DNA of 64,000 bases, taken from Cytophagales bacterium. Its GTDB lineage: Bacteria > Bacteroidota > Bacteroidia > Cytophagales > Cyclobacteriaceae. Every line of letters starts with the position of its first letter. The stretch's first letter is position 1. Below, piece after piece: positions 40,208 through 48,984 of the stretch. A program made the translations under genes and the position numbers. The stretch is from assembly GCA_017303805.1 (NCBI GenBank), contig JAFLBQ010000001.1, positions 62,001 to 126,000 on the forward strand. The letters are read 5' to 3'. A model generated the notes under the pieces. It saw nothing but the letters and a program-made list of their open reading frames with translations, searched no databases and was not told where the DNA came from.

Positions 40208-42073
40208 TTAATAGAGAATTTCTTCTACCGGGTATTGATGAACCTGCTTTTTAGGCTGCGCGGCAAAGGCCATTAATAGAGTTAATGATCCAACCCGCCC
40301 AATAAACATAGTTACAATTAAAATAATTTTACTGCTTGCCGAAAGCTCGGGAGTAATACCTAGCGTTAAGCCCACGGTGCTAAAAGCTGAAAAAACTTCA
40401 AACGAAATTTCCAGTAGCCCAAAGTGCCTGTCGGTAACCGAAATCAGCAACACAGAAATACCAATAATAACCAGCGACAGCACAATAACGGCAAAGGCCC
40501 GATTGATAGAGGTTTCACTTATTTGTGTGCGGAAAACTTCCATGCGGTTGTTGCCGGTAATTAACGTGCGCAGATTTAGCAATGCTACGGCAATGGTGGT
40601 GGTTTTAATGCCGCCTCCGGTAGATGAAGGCGAAGCACCGATCCACATCAGCAAAAGATAAATCATAACCGTGGGCAACGTGAGCATGTGCATGTTTACA
40701 GTATTGAAGCCGGCTGTGCGCGGTGTTACCGAACCGAAAATAGCAGTTACAATTTTTCCACCTACAGTGGTATGCTCTTTCAGGCTGGCGTTGTATTCAA
40801 ACGCAAAATAGAGCAGTCCACCGGCTACCAGCAGAATAAGGCTGGTCCACAAGGCAATTTTTGAATTAACCTGAATTATTCTGGTACGGCTTTCTTGTAC
40901 CGGATTATGAAGCAGCCTGTTAACGATAGTGAGTACACGTCTGCGCACATATGAAAAAATATTAAACACAATCGGGAAGCCCATGCCGCCCAGCACAATA
41001 AGCAGTGCAATAATCAGGTGCAACGGGTAATTGAATTTAACAAGGGGAGTATTTAATCCATCGGGTAGGGTAGAGAACCCTGCATTGCAAAATGCCGAGA
41101 TGGCATGAAATACCGCGAAGAAAATTTGCTCTACATTCCTGTCAAACGTAGCTGCATCCAGACTAAAGTAGATGAACACTGCCCCGATGGCCTCAAAGAA
41201 AAAAGTTACCACCAGGATGCGCCCCACAATACCCATTACATTGCTGATGCGATTACTGCTTACCATACTTTTTAACGCCACCTGATTATGAAATGAAACC
41301 GAACCGGCTGCCAGGTAAGCAAGCAATCCGGTAAACGTCATAATACCCAGGCCGCCCACTTGTACCAGCAACAGAATAATAATCTTACCTACCGAAGTAA
41401 AATCGGCCGCAGTACTGACGGTGGTAAGCCCGGTTACACATACGGCACTAGCCGAAGTAAAGAGCGCATCGACCACCGAAATACTTTTTACGGTGGCCAT
41501 CGGCAAAAGCAGCAACAAGGCGCCTGCCACAATGATAATGGCAAAGCTGGTTATAAAAATGAAGGCAGTGTTTTGCCTCCTTTTGTAAATGTACTTAAGC
41601 AACCCCGAGGCTTCGGTTGCAAACAAGAAGCTGATGAACCCGTACACCAGAAGTTTTTTTAATAAGAAGTCGGTGCTGGTTACGTCTTTAAGTTCCTGCA
41701 CTTGTTTAATCAGTTGCGGCAAGTAGAAGGCGAGTACTACCAATCCAAAAGCATATACATGAGCGCGCCAGTTTTTAAGTTGAGTAAAACCGGCAATAAA
41801 CCGGATAGTGAGAAGAAATTTTATGCCGATCAATGTGGGAAGCAAGTACTCAACCAGGTGCGGCTGCAAACTGTAAAATGGATGAAACCCAAAATCGTAC
41901 ACCACCAGGCAAAAGGCGGCCAGGGTGGCTAGCGGTAGCATTACATTGCTGAGGCGATAAGTAACTTGGAGAATTTGTTCTACCCAATACCTGCTTTGCG
42001 CCAAGGCACTATCGGTAACGTTGCGCTTAAGCCAGCGATAAACTACTTTACTATAGTGAATGAGGTTTTTCAA
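40208..42073 (-). CDS. ktrB: TrkH/KtrB-type potassium uptake membrane subunit
   Basis: 621 residues, longer than usual KtrB because of about 170 N-terminal residues with several extra helices. The four selectivity-filter-like loops are visible, for example TSASAVCVTGLTTV, AISAFCNAGFSTLPDG, VTPRTAGFNTVNM and SAFSTVGLTLGITPEL. It moves potassium (or sodium) across the inner membrane with the KtrA ring encoded next. Divergent from the molybdenum hydroxylase genes. Confidence 0.9.
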   Translation of the reverse strand: MKNLIHYSKVVYRWLKRNVTDSALAQSRYWVEQILQVTYRLSNVMLPLATLAAFCLVVYDFGFHPFYSLQPHLVEYLLPTLIGIKFLLTIRFIAGFTQLKNWRAHVYAFGLVVLAFYLPQLIKQVQELKDVTSTDFLLKKLLVYGFISFLFATEASGLLKYIYKRRQNTAFIFITSFAIIIVAGALLLLLPMATVKSISVVDALFTSASAVCVTGLTTVSTAADFTSVGKIIILLLVQVGGLGIMTFTGLLAYLAAGSVSFHNQVALKSMVSSNRISNVMGIVGRILVVTFFFEAIGAVFIYFSLDAATFDRNVEQIFFAVFHAISAFCNAGFSTLPDGLNTPLVKFNYPLHLIIALLIVLGGMGFPIVFNIFSYVRRRVLTIVNRLLHNPVQESRTRIIQVNSKIALWTSLILLVAGGLLYFAFEYNASLKEHTTVGGKIVTAIFGSVTPRTAGFNTVNMHMLTLPTVMIYLLLMWIGASPSSTGGGIKTTTIAVALLNLRTLITGNNRMEVFRTQISETSINRAFAVIVLSLVIIGISVLLISVTDRHFGLLEISFEVFSAFSTVGLTLGITPELSASSKIILIVTMFIGRVGSLTLLMAFAAQPKKQVHQYPVEEILY

Positions 42074-42287
42074 TCCGGGCCGTTAAGGGTTAAACATAAC
42101 GTAACGAAACTGGAAGCGCAAATTTTGCCCATGCAGACTTCCCGTTGCTGGGGGTAAAATTCAATTGCAACCGGTGGTAAAATCAAGCTTGCGTCAACAG
42201 ATTAACGGTTAGCTTTAGTCCTTAAAATTCTTAACTTTCTACCTGATCTGATCAATGCGTTAAGTTTCACGTATAAAAATATCAAGT

Positions 42288-42749
42288 ATGGCAGCCTATT
42301 CTATTTCTGTTAATGGTGAAGTAAAAAAGATTGATGTAGCCGCGGATACTCCGCTATTGTGGGTATTGCGCGACACGTTGGGCCTGGTTGGTACAAAGTA
42401 TGGTTGCGGTATTGCGCAGTGTGGTGCCTGCACGGTTCATCTTAACGGTACGGCTGTGCGTTCGTGCTCATTACCTATATCGGCAATCGGCACCAGCAAG
42501 ATTACCACTATAGAAGGCTTATCGAAAACAGGCGACCACCCGGTGCAGCAGGCTTGGCAGGAGGTGGATGTGCCGCAATGCGGTTATTGCCAGGCCGGGC
42601 AGATAATGAGTGCGGCTGCGTTGCTTGCAAAAAATGCAAAGCCCACCGAAGAGCAGATTGCTACGGCTATGAACGGTAATATTTGCCGGTGTGGAACGTA
42701 CCATCGCATAAAAGAAGCAATAGTGTTGGCATCATCTAAAATGAAATAG
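42288..42749 (+). CDS. Molybdenum hydroxylase small subunit, (2Fe-2S) protein (IorA-like)
   Basis: 153 residues with two iron-sulfur clusters: a plant-type ferredoxin motif [15 protein letters not shown] with a further Cys, and the C-terminal [10 protein letters not shown]...[11 protein letters not shown] motif. It carries electrons from the molybdenum subunit to an outside acceptor. The next gene, two bases on, is the catalytic subunit. Confidence 0.93.
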   Translation: MAAYSISVNGEVKKIDVAADTPLLWVLRDTLGLVGTKYGCGIAQCGACTVHLNGTAVRSCSLPISAIGTSKITTIEGLSKTGDHPVQQAWQEVDVPQCGYCQAGQIMSAAALLAKNAKPTEEQIATAMNGNICRCGTYHRIKEAIVLASSKMK

Positions 42750-42751
42750 AT

Positions 42752-44905
42752 ATGGAGACTACAGTAAAAACCAGCAGGCGCGATTTTCTTAAATTAGGTC
42801 TTAGTGCAGGTGGCGGCCTGATGTTAAGTTTTAACTGGAGCGATTCGGTTGCCGCACTGATTAATTCGAGCAATGTAGCAGGTGCCGCACCGGTGGAATT
42901 CAACGGTTATCTTTCCATTTCACCTGATGATGTGATTACTATATTCTCACCTAATCCGGAGTTAGGGCAGAATATCAAAACTTCTTTTCCGATGGTAGTA
43001 GCTGAAGAGTTGGATGCCGATTGGAAAAAAGTAAAGGTGGTACAAGCGGCCTTAGATGTAAAAAAGTATGATCGGCAGTTAACCGGTGGCAGTGGTGCAG
43101 TACCGCATTCGTGGGAGCGCTTGCGCAAAGCTGGTGCTACGGCACGCCACATGCTGGTTGAAGCGGCATCAAAAAAATGGAACACTCCGGTAACGGCTCT
43201 CACCACCGGCAATGGATTTGTACTGCACCCGGATGGGCGAAGGTTTACGTATGGCGAATTGGCCACCGAAGCGGGGGCGTTGCCTGTACCAGCCGAGGTT
43301 AAGTTGAAAGACCCGAAGGAGTTTAAATTGATTGGCACTGCGGTTCCGAATGTGGACAATAAGGAAATGGTTACCGGCAAACCGTTGTACGGTTTGGATT
43401 TTTACCGCGAGGGAATGTTGCATGCCATGATTCAGCGCCCCCCTTCATTCGGAACAAAAATTAAATCGGTAGATGCTACTGCGGCTAAGAATATGCCTGG
43501 TATTGTTGATGTAGTTACATTCAAAAATAATGTGGCTATTGTGGGCAAGTCCACCTGGGAGATAATGAAAGCCCGTAAAGTAGTGAAGGTGGAATATGAA
43601 AATGCCGGGACTATTGAAAGCACAACCGATCACGACAAGTTATTTAAAGAATTACTGGATAAGCCCGAAGCAACAGTGCGAAGAAAAGATGGTGATGTTG
43701 AAGCGGCATTCAAAAGTGCGGCAACGGTTATCAAGCGTGAGTATCAATGCCCGTTTCTTTCGCACGCGCCCATGGAACCTATGAATTTCTTTGCGCACGT
43801 GAAAGCCGATAGCGTGGAGTTGATTGGTCCTACGCAAACACCAGATCGGGCCCGCATGGCTACGGCTCAGTTGTTGGGCATCGCACCTGAAAAGGTTACG
43901 GTAGAATTAACCCGTCTTGGTGGTGGCTTTGGCAGAAGATTACAAGCCGATTATGTGGTTGAGGCAGCCGAGTTATCGAAGCTGATCAATGGCCCGGTAA
44001 AAGTTACCTGGAGTCGCGAGGATGATATGATGGGCGGAAGTTATCGCCCGGCAGTTCGGTATCGCTTCGAAGCGGCATTGGATGCAAATGGAAATCTGAT
44101 CGGATATAAGCTCAGAGGTGTAGGTATAAATGCCGGTAATTCTACCCGCGAAGACAATTTCCCTTCGGGTGCCGTTGAGAATTTATTGATTGATTCCATT
44201 GATCATCAATCGCCCATTACCACAGGCGCCTGGCGTGCGCCCATCACTAACTTTCTTGCGTTCGCAGAACAGGCATTTCTGGATGAAGTTGCGATAGCTG
44301 CTAAGAAAGATCCGGTGCAGTTTAGGTTGGAGTTGTTGGAGCGGGCAAAACAAAAACCGGTGGGCGCTATTCGGTACGATATTGATCGCACCAAAGCTGT
44401 AATTAACCTGGTGGCCGAAAAGTCAGGTTGGGGAAAAAAGAAAAATCTTGCCCAAGGATTTAGTGTGTACTTCTCACATCGTTCGTATGTAGCGCAGGTT
44501 GCAGAGGTTGAGTTGGTGAACGGCAATCCGGTGTTAAAAAAAATCTATGCGGCTTCTGATTGTGGTATCGTGATCAACCAGAGCGGAGCTAGTCAGCAGG
44601 TGAAAGGCGGCATTGTAGATGGATTGGGCCATGCACTTTACGGGCAGGTTACATTTAAGGATGGAGCAGCCGAGCAACGGAACTTTAATAATTACCGATT
44701 GATTCGTTACAACGAGGTGCCGCAGGTGGAAGTACATTTTGTAGATAACGGAATTGACCCAACCGGATTAGGCGAACCGGCATTGCCACCCACCGGAGGC
44801 GCAGTTGCGAATGCAATCTTTAAAGCTACCGGCAAGCGATTGTACAATCAACCATTTACATTGCAAGAAGAAATGAAGGGAGTGAAGTTGGGACAGAAGA
44901 TGTAG
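42752..44905 (+). CDS. Molybdenum hydroxylase large subunit (isoquinoline 1-oxidoreductase beta-like)
   Basis: 717 residues. A twin-arginine signal (TSRRDFLKLGLSAGG) indicates export of the folded enzyme to the periplasm. Molybdopterin-binding segments include LTRLGGGFGRRLQADYVVEA, GAWRAPITNFLAFAEQAF and the C-terminal GLGEPALPPTGGAVANAIF, whose Glu is the catalytic base in xanthine-oxidase-family enzymes. Together with the small subunit it should hydroxylate an N-heterocycle or oxidise an aldehyde. The FAD subunit is absent, as usual in this branch. Confidence 0.92.
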   Translation: METTVKTSRRDFLKLGLSAGGGLMLSFNWSDSVAALINSSNVAGAAPVEFNGYLSISPDDVITIFSPNPELGQNIKTSFPMVVAEELDADWKKVKVVQAALDVKKYDRQLTGGSGAVPHSWERLRKAGATARHMLVEAASKKWNTPVTALTTGNGFVLHPDGRRFTYGELATEAGALPVPAEVKLKDPKEFKLIGTAVPNVDNKEMVTGKPLYGLDFYREGMLHAMIQRPPSFGTKIKSVDATAAKNMPGIVDVVTFKNNVAIVGKSTWEIMKARKVVKVEYENAGTIESTTDHDKLFKELLDKPEATVRRKDGDVEAAFKSAATVIKREYQCPFLSHAPMEPMNFFAHVKADSVELIGPTQTPDRARMATAQLLGIAPEKVTVELTRLGGGFGRRLQADYVVEAAELSKLINGPVKVTWSREDDMMGGSYRPAVRYRFEAALDANGNLIGYKLRGVGINAGNSTREDNFPSGAVENLLIDSIDHQSPITTGAWRAPITNFLAFAEQAFLDEVAIAAKKDPVQFRLELLERAKQKPVGAIRYDIDRTKAVINLVAEKSGWGKKKNLAQGFSVYFSHRSYVAQVAEVELVNGNPVLKKIYAASDCGIVINQSGASQQVKGGIVDGLGHALYGQVTFKDGAAEQRNFNNYRLIRYNEVPQVEVHFVDNGIDPTGLGEPALPPTGGAVANAIFKATGKRLYNQPFTLQEEMKGVKLGQKM

Positions 44906-44962
44906 GTTTTTGTGATAGTCGTCACAATCACTCAAAAGCAGGAACGACTTTACCAACTACTT

Positions 44963-45322
44963 ATGGCCTACGACTTAAAGCTGGCAGATAGGATTCGCGA
45001 ATACCTGGCTGACATACCCCGGATTAAAGTAGCGGAGAAGGTGATGTTCAGTGGGATGTCTTTTCTGGTAAATAAAAAAATGTGTGTAAACGTTAGCCAC
45101 GAAAACCTGATGTGCCGGTTTGACCCGGAGCGGTTTGATGAGATAAGCGAACGGCCCGGCTTTTTACCGATGGTGATGCGCGGTAAACAATTGAATGGGT
45201 ATTGCTATGTGAGTCCGGAAGGCTTTAAGTCGAAACGAGATTTTCAATTCTGGATGCAGCTTTGCCTCGATTACAATCCAAAAGCGAAAATCTCTAAATC
45301 AAAAGCAAAGAAATCGAAATGA
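44963..45322 (+). CDS. TfoX N-terminal domain protein
   Basis: 119 residues from ATG 44963, where the family begins (MAYDLKLADRIREYL); a GTG at 44912 would extend it. The TfoX/Sxy N-terminal domain shows EKVMFSGMSFLVNKKMCVNV and RGKQLNGYCYVSPEG. The tail is a run of Lys and Ser. Stand-alone TfoX-N proteins occur without competence genes and their role is unknown. Confidence 0.85.
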   Translation: MAYDLKLADRIREYLADIPRIKVAEKVMFSGMSFLVNKKMCVNVSHENLMCRFDPERFDEISERPGFLPMVMRGKQLNGYCYVSPEGFKSKRDFQFWMQLCLDYNPKAKISKSKAKKSK

Positions 45323-45392
45323 AATAAATTGGGCCGATGCAGGCAAGACCGCAATGCATTGCTACAAGTAATAGCCATTAATATAAATCCTA

Positions 45393-46268
45393 ATGAATGC
45401 ACCCAAAACATCTATTACCGTAGAGGTACTGGTTAATGCCCCGCTACCAATCGCATGGCATGCTTATACAAATCCGGTGGCCATTACGCAATGGAACTTT
45501 GCTTCCGATGACTGGTATTGTCCCACTGCTGAAAATGAGTTACGTGCCGGTGGAAAACTTAAGTCGCGCATGGAAGCAAAAGACGGAAGTTTTGGGTTTG
45601 ACTTTGAGGCGATTTATAGCGAAGTAATTGATCAGAAAAAATTAGCCTATAGCCTGGGCGATGGCCGCCAGATTGTTACCACCTTTAAAAGTGAGGGCGA
45701 CAAAACAAAAGTGGTTACGGTGTTTGATGCGGAGCGCGAGAATTCGCCTGAAATGCAGCAAGCCGGATGGCAAGCTATTCTCGATAATTATAAAGCCTAT
45801 GCGGAGCGTGCGGTAAAAATGGAAACGTTGTATTTCGAAACAGAGATTAAAGCACCCGTAAGTAAGGTTGCAACGGTTATGTTAGGCGAAGAAACTTATA
45901 AAGAATGGACGGCTGAATTTAATCCAACATCCAGGTATAAAGGTTCGTGGCAGAAGGGTTCTAAAATGCTTTTTATCGGCACCGATAAAGATGGCAACGA
46001 AGAAGGGATGGTATCACGCATAAAAGAGCATCTGCCTAACAAGTTTGTTTCCATCCAACATTTGGGTATGGTTCACAAAGGCCAAGAGATAACTTCGGGG
46101 GCTGCAGTTGAGGGCTGGGCCGGAGCATTGGAAAATTATTCATTCTTTGAAAGCGCAACCGGAACCCGGCTTTTTGTTACGTTGGATTCTAATCCTGAGT
46201 TTAAAGATTATTTCTCAGAAGCGTGGCCCCGGGCACTCAAAAAGCTACAACAGATCTGCGAAGCGTAA
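45393..46268 (+). CDS. Double SRPBCC (AHSA1-like) protein
   Basis: 291 residues made of two START-like domains: residues 1-140 (VLVNAPLPIAWHAYTNPVAITQW to LDNYKAYAER) and 143-290 (FETEIKAPVSKVATVMLGEETYKEWTAEF to WPRALKKLQQICEA). The first half is an AHSA1 type common in Bacteroidota, the second a separate SRPBCC. Function unknown. It opens a tight run with the VOC and DUF1801 genes. Confidence 0.85.
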   Translation: MNAPKTSITVEVLVNAPLPIAWHAYTNPVAITQWNFASDDWYCPTAENELRAGGKLKSRMEAKDGSFGFDFEAIYSEVIDQKKLAYSLGDGRQIVTTFKSEGDKTKVVTVFDAERENSPEMQQAGWQAILDNYKAYAERAVKMETLYFETEIKAPVSKVATVMLGEETYKEWTAEFNPTSRYKGSWQKGSKMLFIGTDKDGNEEGMVSRIKEHLPNKFVSIQHLGMVHKGQEITSGAAVEGWAGALENYSFFESATGTRLFVTLDSNPEFKDYFSEAWPRALKKLQQICEA

Positions 46269-46275
46269 TTCAGTT

Positions 46276-46698
46276 ATGACAAATCCAATTTTTCCATGCT
46301 TGTGGTTTAACGGTCAGGCCAAAGCGGCAGCAGAATTTTACTGTACTGTGTTTGAGAATTCAAAAATCATAGCCGATACTCCCCTCGTTGTAACCTTCGA
46401 TTTAAATGGTCGCAGGTTTATGGGACTAAACGGAGGGCCGCAGTTTACCTTTAACGAAGCAGTTTCGTTTGTGATAGAATGCAGCACGCAAGCGGAGATT
46501 GATCATTACTGGAATAGCCTAACCGAAGGTGGCACCGAAAGCATGTGTGGGTGGTTAAAGGATAAGTATGGTGTGTGGTGGCAGGTGGTTCCTACTGTGT
46601 TGGGTAAGCTGATGAGCGACCCCGTGCGTGCACCCCGGGTGGTAGAGGCATTTATGAAAATGAAGAAGTTTGACATCGAGACCTTACTGAAAGCGTAG
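46276..46698 (+). CDS. VOC-family (PhnB-like) protein
   Basis: 140 residues from ATG 46276, 7 bases after the preceding stop; the longer frame upstream is an overlap with that gene. The glyoxalase-fold order FPCLWFNGQAKAAAEFYCTVF, FMGLNGGPQF, FVIECSTQAEIDHYW and DKYGVWWQVVPTVL is that of the 3-demethylubiquinone methyltransferase-like (PhnB) group. Substrate unknown. Confidence 0.88.
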   Translation: MTNPIFPCLWFNGQAKAAAEFYCTVFENSKIIADTPLVVTFDLNGRRFMGLNGGPQFTFNEAVSFVIECSTQAEIDHYWNSLTEGGTESMCGWLKDKYGVWWQVVPTVLGKLMSDPVRAPRVVEAFMKMKKFDIETLLKA

Positions 46699-46702
46699 GC
46701 AT

Positions 46703-47062
46703 ATGAAAGCAGTAGCGGTATCGGTTGATGCATACATTACCGGGTTTCCACCGGCCACACAAGCAGTGTTAAAACAACTACGGTCTGTTATAAACACAAC
46801 AGCCAGGCAGGCAGAAGAAAAAATAAGTTATGGCATGCCTGCCTTTACCTTGCATGGAAAAAATCTCCTTTATTATGCCGGGTATAAGAATCATGTGGGT
46901 TTGTATGCCATTCCCAATGTAAAGGAGTTTAAGAAGGACTATTCGAAGTATAAAACTTCTGGTAAAGGCACGATTCAATTTCCATTAGATAAGCCATTGC
47001 CGGTAACACTTATCAAGCGGATTGTTAAATACCGTATTCAACAACTAACCCCTAAAACCTAA
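46703..47062 (+). CDS. DUF1801 protein, first of a tandem pair
   Basis: 119 residues. The YdhG/DUF1801 pattern is clear: ISYGMPAFTLHGKNLLYYAGYKNHVGLY and GTIQFPLDKPLPVTLIKRIVKYR. The next gene is a paralogue of the same length. The last codons (QQLTPKT) and the stop fall in the beginning of the 7-bp repeat at 47042. Confidence 0.88.
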   Translation: MKAVAVSVDAYITGFPPATQAVLKQLRSVINTTARQAEEKISYGMPAFTLHGKNLLYYAGYKNHVGLYAIPNVKEFKKDYSKYKTSGKGTIQFPLDKPLPVTLIKRIVKYRIQQLTPKT

Positions 47063-47097
47063 TTCATAATTTCCCAATTCCTAATACCCAATTCCAT
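47042..47097. repeat. Degenerate 7-bp tandem repeat, 8 units
   Basis: Units: CAACTAA, CCCCTAA, AACCTAA, TTCATAA, TTTCCCA, ATTCCTA, ATACCCA, ATTCCAT. The array begins inside the 3' end of the first DUF1801 gene, supplies its stop codon and finishes on the ATG of the second. Confidence 0.55.
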
Positions 47098-47470
47098 GCA
47101 ACGCATTCCTGCTAAAGACATAGACGAGTACATTGCTGCATTTGAAGGTAAAGTACAGGCAAGCCTGGTAAAACTGCGCGCCACTATTAAAAAGGCGGCT
47201 CCAAAGGCAGAAGAGAAAATGAGTTATGCCATCCCCACCTTTTTTTTAGGAGAAAAAAATCTGGTGCACTTTGCGGCTTACGAAAAACACATTGGCTTTT
47301 ACCCGGCACCATCGGGTATTAAGGCGTTTGCCAAAGAGTTAATGCCTTATAAAACTTCTAAGGGAGCGGTTCAGTTTCCGTTGGATAAGCCATTGCCGCT
47401 AACCATCATTACGAAAATTGTAAAATTCAGAGCGGCCGAAAATTTAGCTGCTCTAAAAAGGAAGAAGTAG
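47096..47470 (+). CDS. DUF1801 protein, second of a tandem pair
   Basis: 124 residues, clearly related to its upstream neighbour: MSYAIPTFFLGEKNLVHFAAYEKHIGFYP and GAVQFPLDKPLPLTIITKIVKFR. Both probably arose by an old tandem duplication. Function of the family is unknown. It ends 3 bases before the convergent uxaB stop. Confidence 0.88.
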   Translation: MQRIPAKDIDEYIAAFEGKVQASLVKLRATIKKAAPKAEEKMSYAIPTFFLGEKNLVHFAAYEKHIGFYPAPSGIKAFAKELMPYKTSKGAVQFPLDKPLPLTIITKIVKFRAAENLAALKRKK

Positions 47471-47473
47471 TGT

Positions 47474-48889
47474 TTACAGCACAGGTTGTTCTGCCAGTAC
47501 TTCTCGCAAATCCTTAATTACAGCTTGAGCCAGACCTGGCACCTGGGTAAGGTCTGTATCCCAAAGATCGGTGTGTTGCAGAATTTGCGTACAAGTTTGA
47601 TCAACCGAATCGCATTGCCAGGCCCTCCGAAAAATCTCTACGGTTTCAGCAGCATCGTTAACCGGGGTAGCAACACCTTTCCACTCACCTTTATAAAATA
47701 AAATTAGCGAGGCAAGTGATCGGATGAGGCGTTTTGGTAATCCTTTTTGCTGCTGGTATGCGAGTAGGGAAGGCAAAATCCGTACTCTGAATTTGGAAAT
47801 TGAGTTGAGGGCGATGCTGGCAAGTTCATGTCGGATAAACGGATTTTGAAATCGCTCCAGCACATCGTGCGCAAATTGAGTAAGCTCATCGGCTGGTAGT
47901 TCCAGGGTTGGGAGTATTTCATTAAAGATTGCTTCCCGAATAAATTTTCCGGTGTCGGTATCATCCACCGAATCTTTTACAGTGCGTAGCCCGTGCAGGT
48001 AAGCAACCGGAACAAGCGCAGTATGAGCTCCATTCAATATCCGCACTTTACGGGTGCGATAAGGTGTTAGATCGGGTACAAATTTTACCTGCAGCCCTGC
48101 TTTATCAGCAGGAAAAAATTCTCGCACGGCTTCCGGGGCTTCAATTACCCAAAGATGAAATGGTTCGGCTGTAACCACCAGGTTATCGGAGTACCCAATT
48201 TCTTGCTGAACCTCATTGATTGTATCTTTTGGAAAGCCGGGCACAATCCGATCAACGAGTGTGTTGTAAAAGATATTTTGTGAGCATACCCACGCTTTAA
48301 ACGCATCGGGCAACTGCCACAAATCAATATACCGTATAACGGTAGCCCGCAGGGTGTCTCCATTTTTCTCAATTAATTCGCAAGGCAAAAAATAGAGACC
48401 TTTATCGGGTGCACCGTTAAAGAAATTGTAGCGGTGCCAAAGCAGTTGGGTTACTTTGCCCGGAAAACTCTTTGCAAGTGCAGCCGGGTTGGTATCCGAA
48501 GCATCAAACGCAATCCCCGATTCGGTAGTATTGGAGATTACTATCCGAATGGATTCTGTTTCTGCAAGTTCAAAAAAACAACGGGAATCTTCGTATGGAT
48601 TGATTGCGCTTTGAATGCAGGTAATCAACCGATGTGTTGAAATGGTTTTTCCGTTTTGCAACCCGTTAAGCGAAACATGGTACAGGCCATCTTGCTGGCG
48701 CAGCGCCCCGGCCATACCCGTTGGTAGCGGTTGAATGATTTGGATGTTGCCATGGAAATTTATTTGCTCATTCATTACGTCCACCATCCAGTCTGCAAAG
48801 GCACGCAGAAAGTTACCTTCGCCAAATTGAATAATCTTTAGTGGCCGGGGTGGCTTGTGGGCTGTTTTTGCAGACAGGGTTGGAAGCAT
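47474..48889 (-). CDS. uxaB: Tagaturonate reductase (altronate oxidoreductase)
   Basis: 471 residues of the mannitol dehydrogenase family, with the N-terminal dinucleotide segment IIQFGEGNFLRAFADWMVD and the central IVISNTTESGIAF, LPCELIEKNGD and RKVRILNGAHTALVP motifs that mark UxaB. It reduces D-tagaturonate, the product of UxaC, to D-altronate with NADH. It is divergent from uxaC across a 95-base region holding a perfect palindrome. Confidence 0.93.
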   Translation of the reverse strand: MLPTLSAKTAHKPPRPLKIIQFGEGNFLRAFADWMVDVMNEQINFHGNIQIIQPLPTGMAGALRQQDGLYHVSLNGLQNGKTISTHRLITCIQSAINPYEDSRCFFELAETESIRIVISNTTESGIAFDASDTNPAALAKSFPGKVTQLLWHRYNFFNGAPDKGLYFLPCELIEKNGDTLRATVIRYIDLWQLPDAFKAWVCSQNIFYNTLVDRIVPGFPKDTINEVQQEIGYSDNLVVTAEPFHLWVIEAPEAVREFFPADKAGLQVKFVPDLTPYRTRKVRILNGAHTALVPVAYLHGLRTVKDSVDDTDTGKFIREAIFNEILPTLELPADELTQFAHDVLERFQNPFIRHELASIALNSISKFRVRILPSLLAYQQQKGLPKRLIRSLASLILFYKGEWKGVATPVNDAAETVEIFRRAWQCDSVDQTCTQILQHTDLWDTDLTQVPGLAQAVIKDLREVLAEQPVL

Positions 48890-48919
48890 GTACTTGAAAT
48901 TTTGCTAAAGGTAGTAAAA

Positions 48920-48937
48920 TGCGCAATCGATTGCGCA
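48920..48937. promoter_or_regulatory. 18-bp perfect palindrome, candidate LacI-type operator
   Basis: TGCGCAATCGATTGCGCA is fully symmetric around a central CG, the form recognised by LacI/GalR regulators. It is in the uxaB-uxaC divergent gap, 30 bases before the uxaB start and 47 before that of uxaC, and a LacI-type gene sits in the same locus. Confidence 0.7.
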
Positions 48938-48984
48938 ATTCTGTTGAATTTTTACTGTAATTTTAAGGCGACTAATTACCGAGA

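Noticed and set aside
44963-45322. Competence gene cluster signalled by the TfoX-like protein
   Set aside because: The protein has only the N-terminal domain and no DNA-uptake gene is nearby.
46108-46275. 55-codon N-terminal extension of the VOC protein
   Set aside because: It overlaps the preceding SRPBCC gene in another frame, and the family starts at the ATG at 46276.
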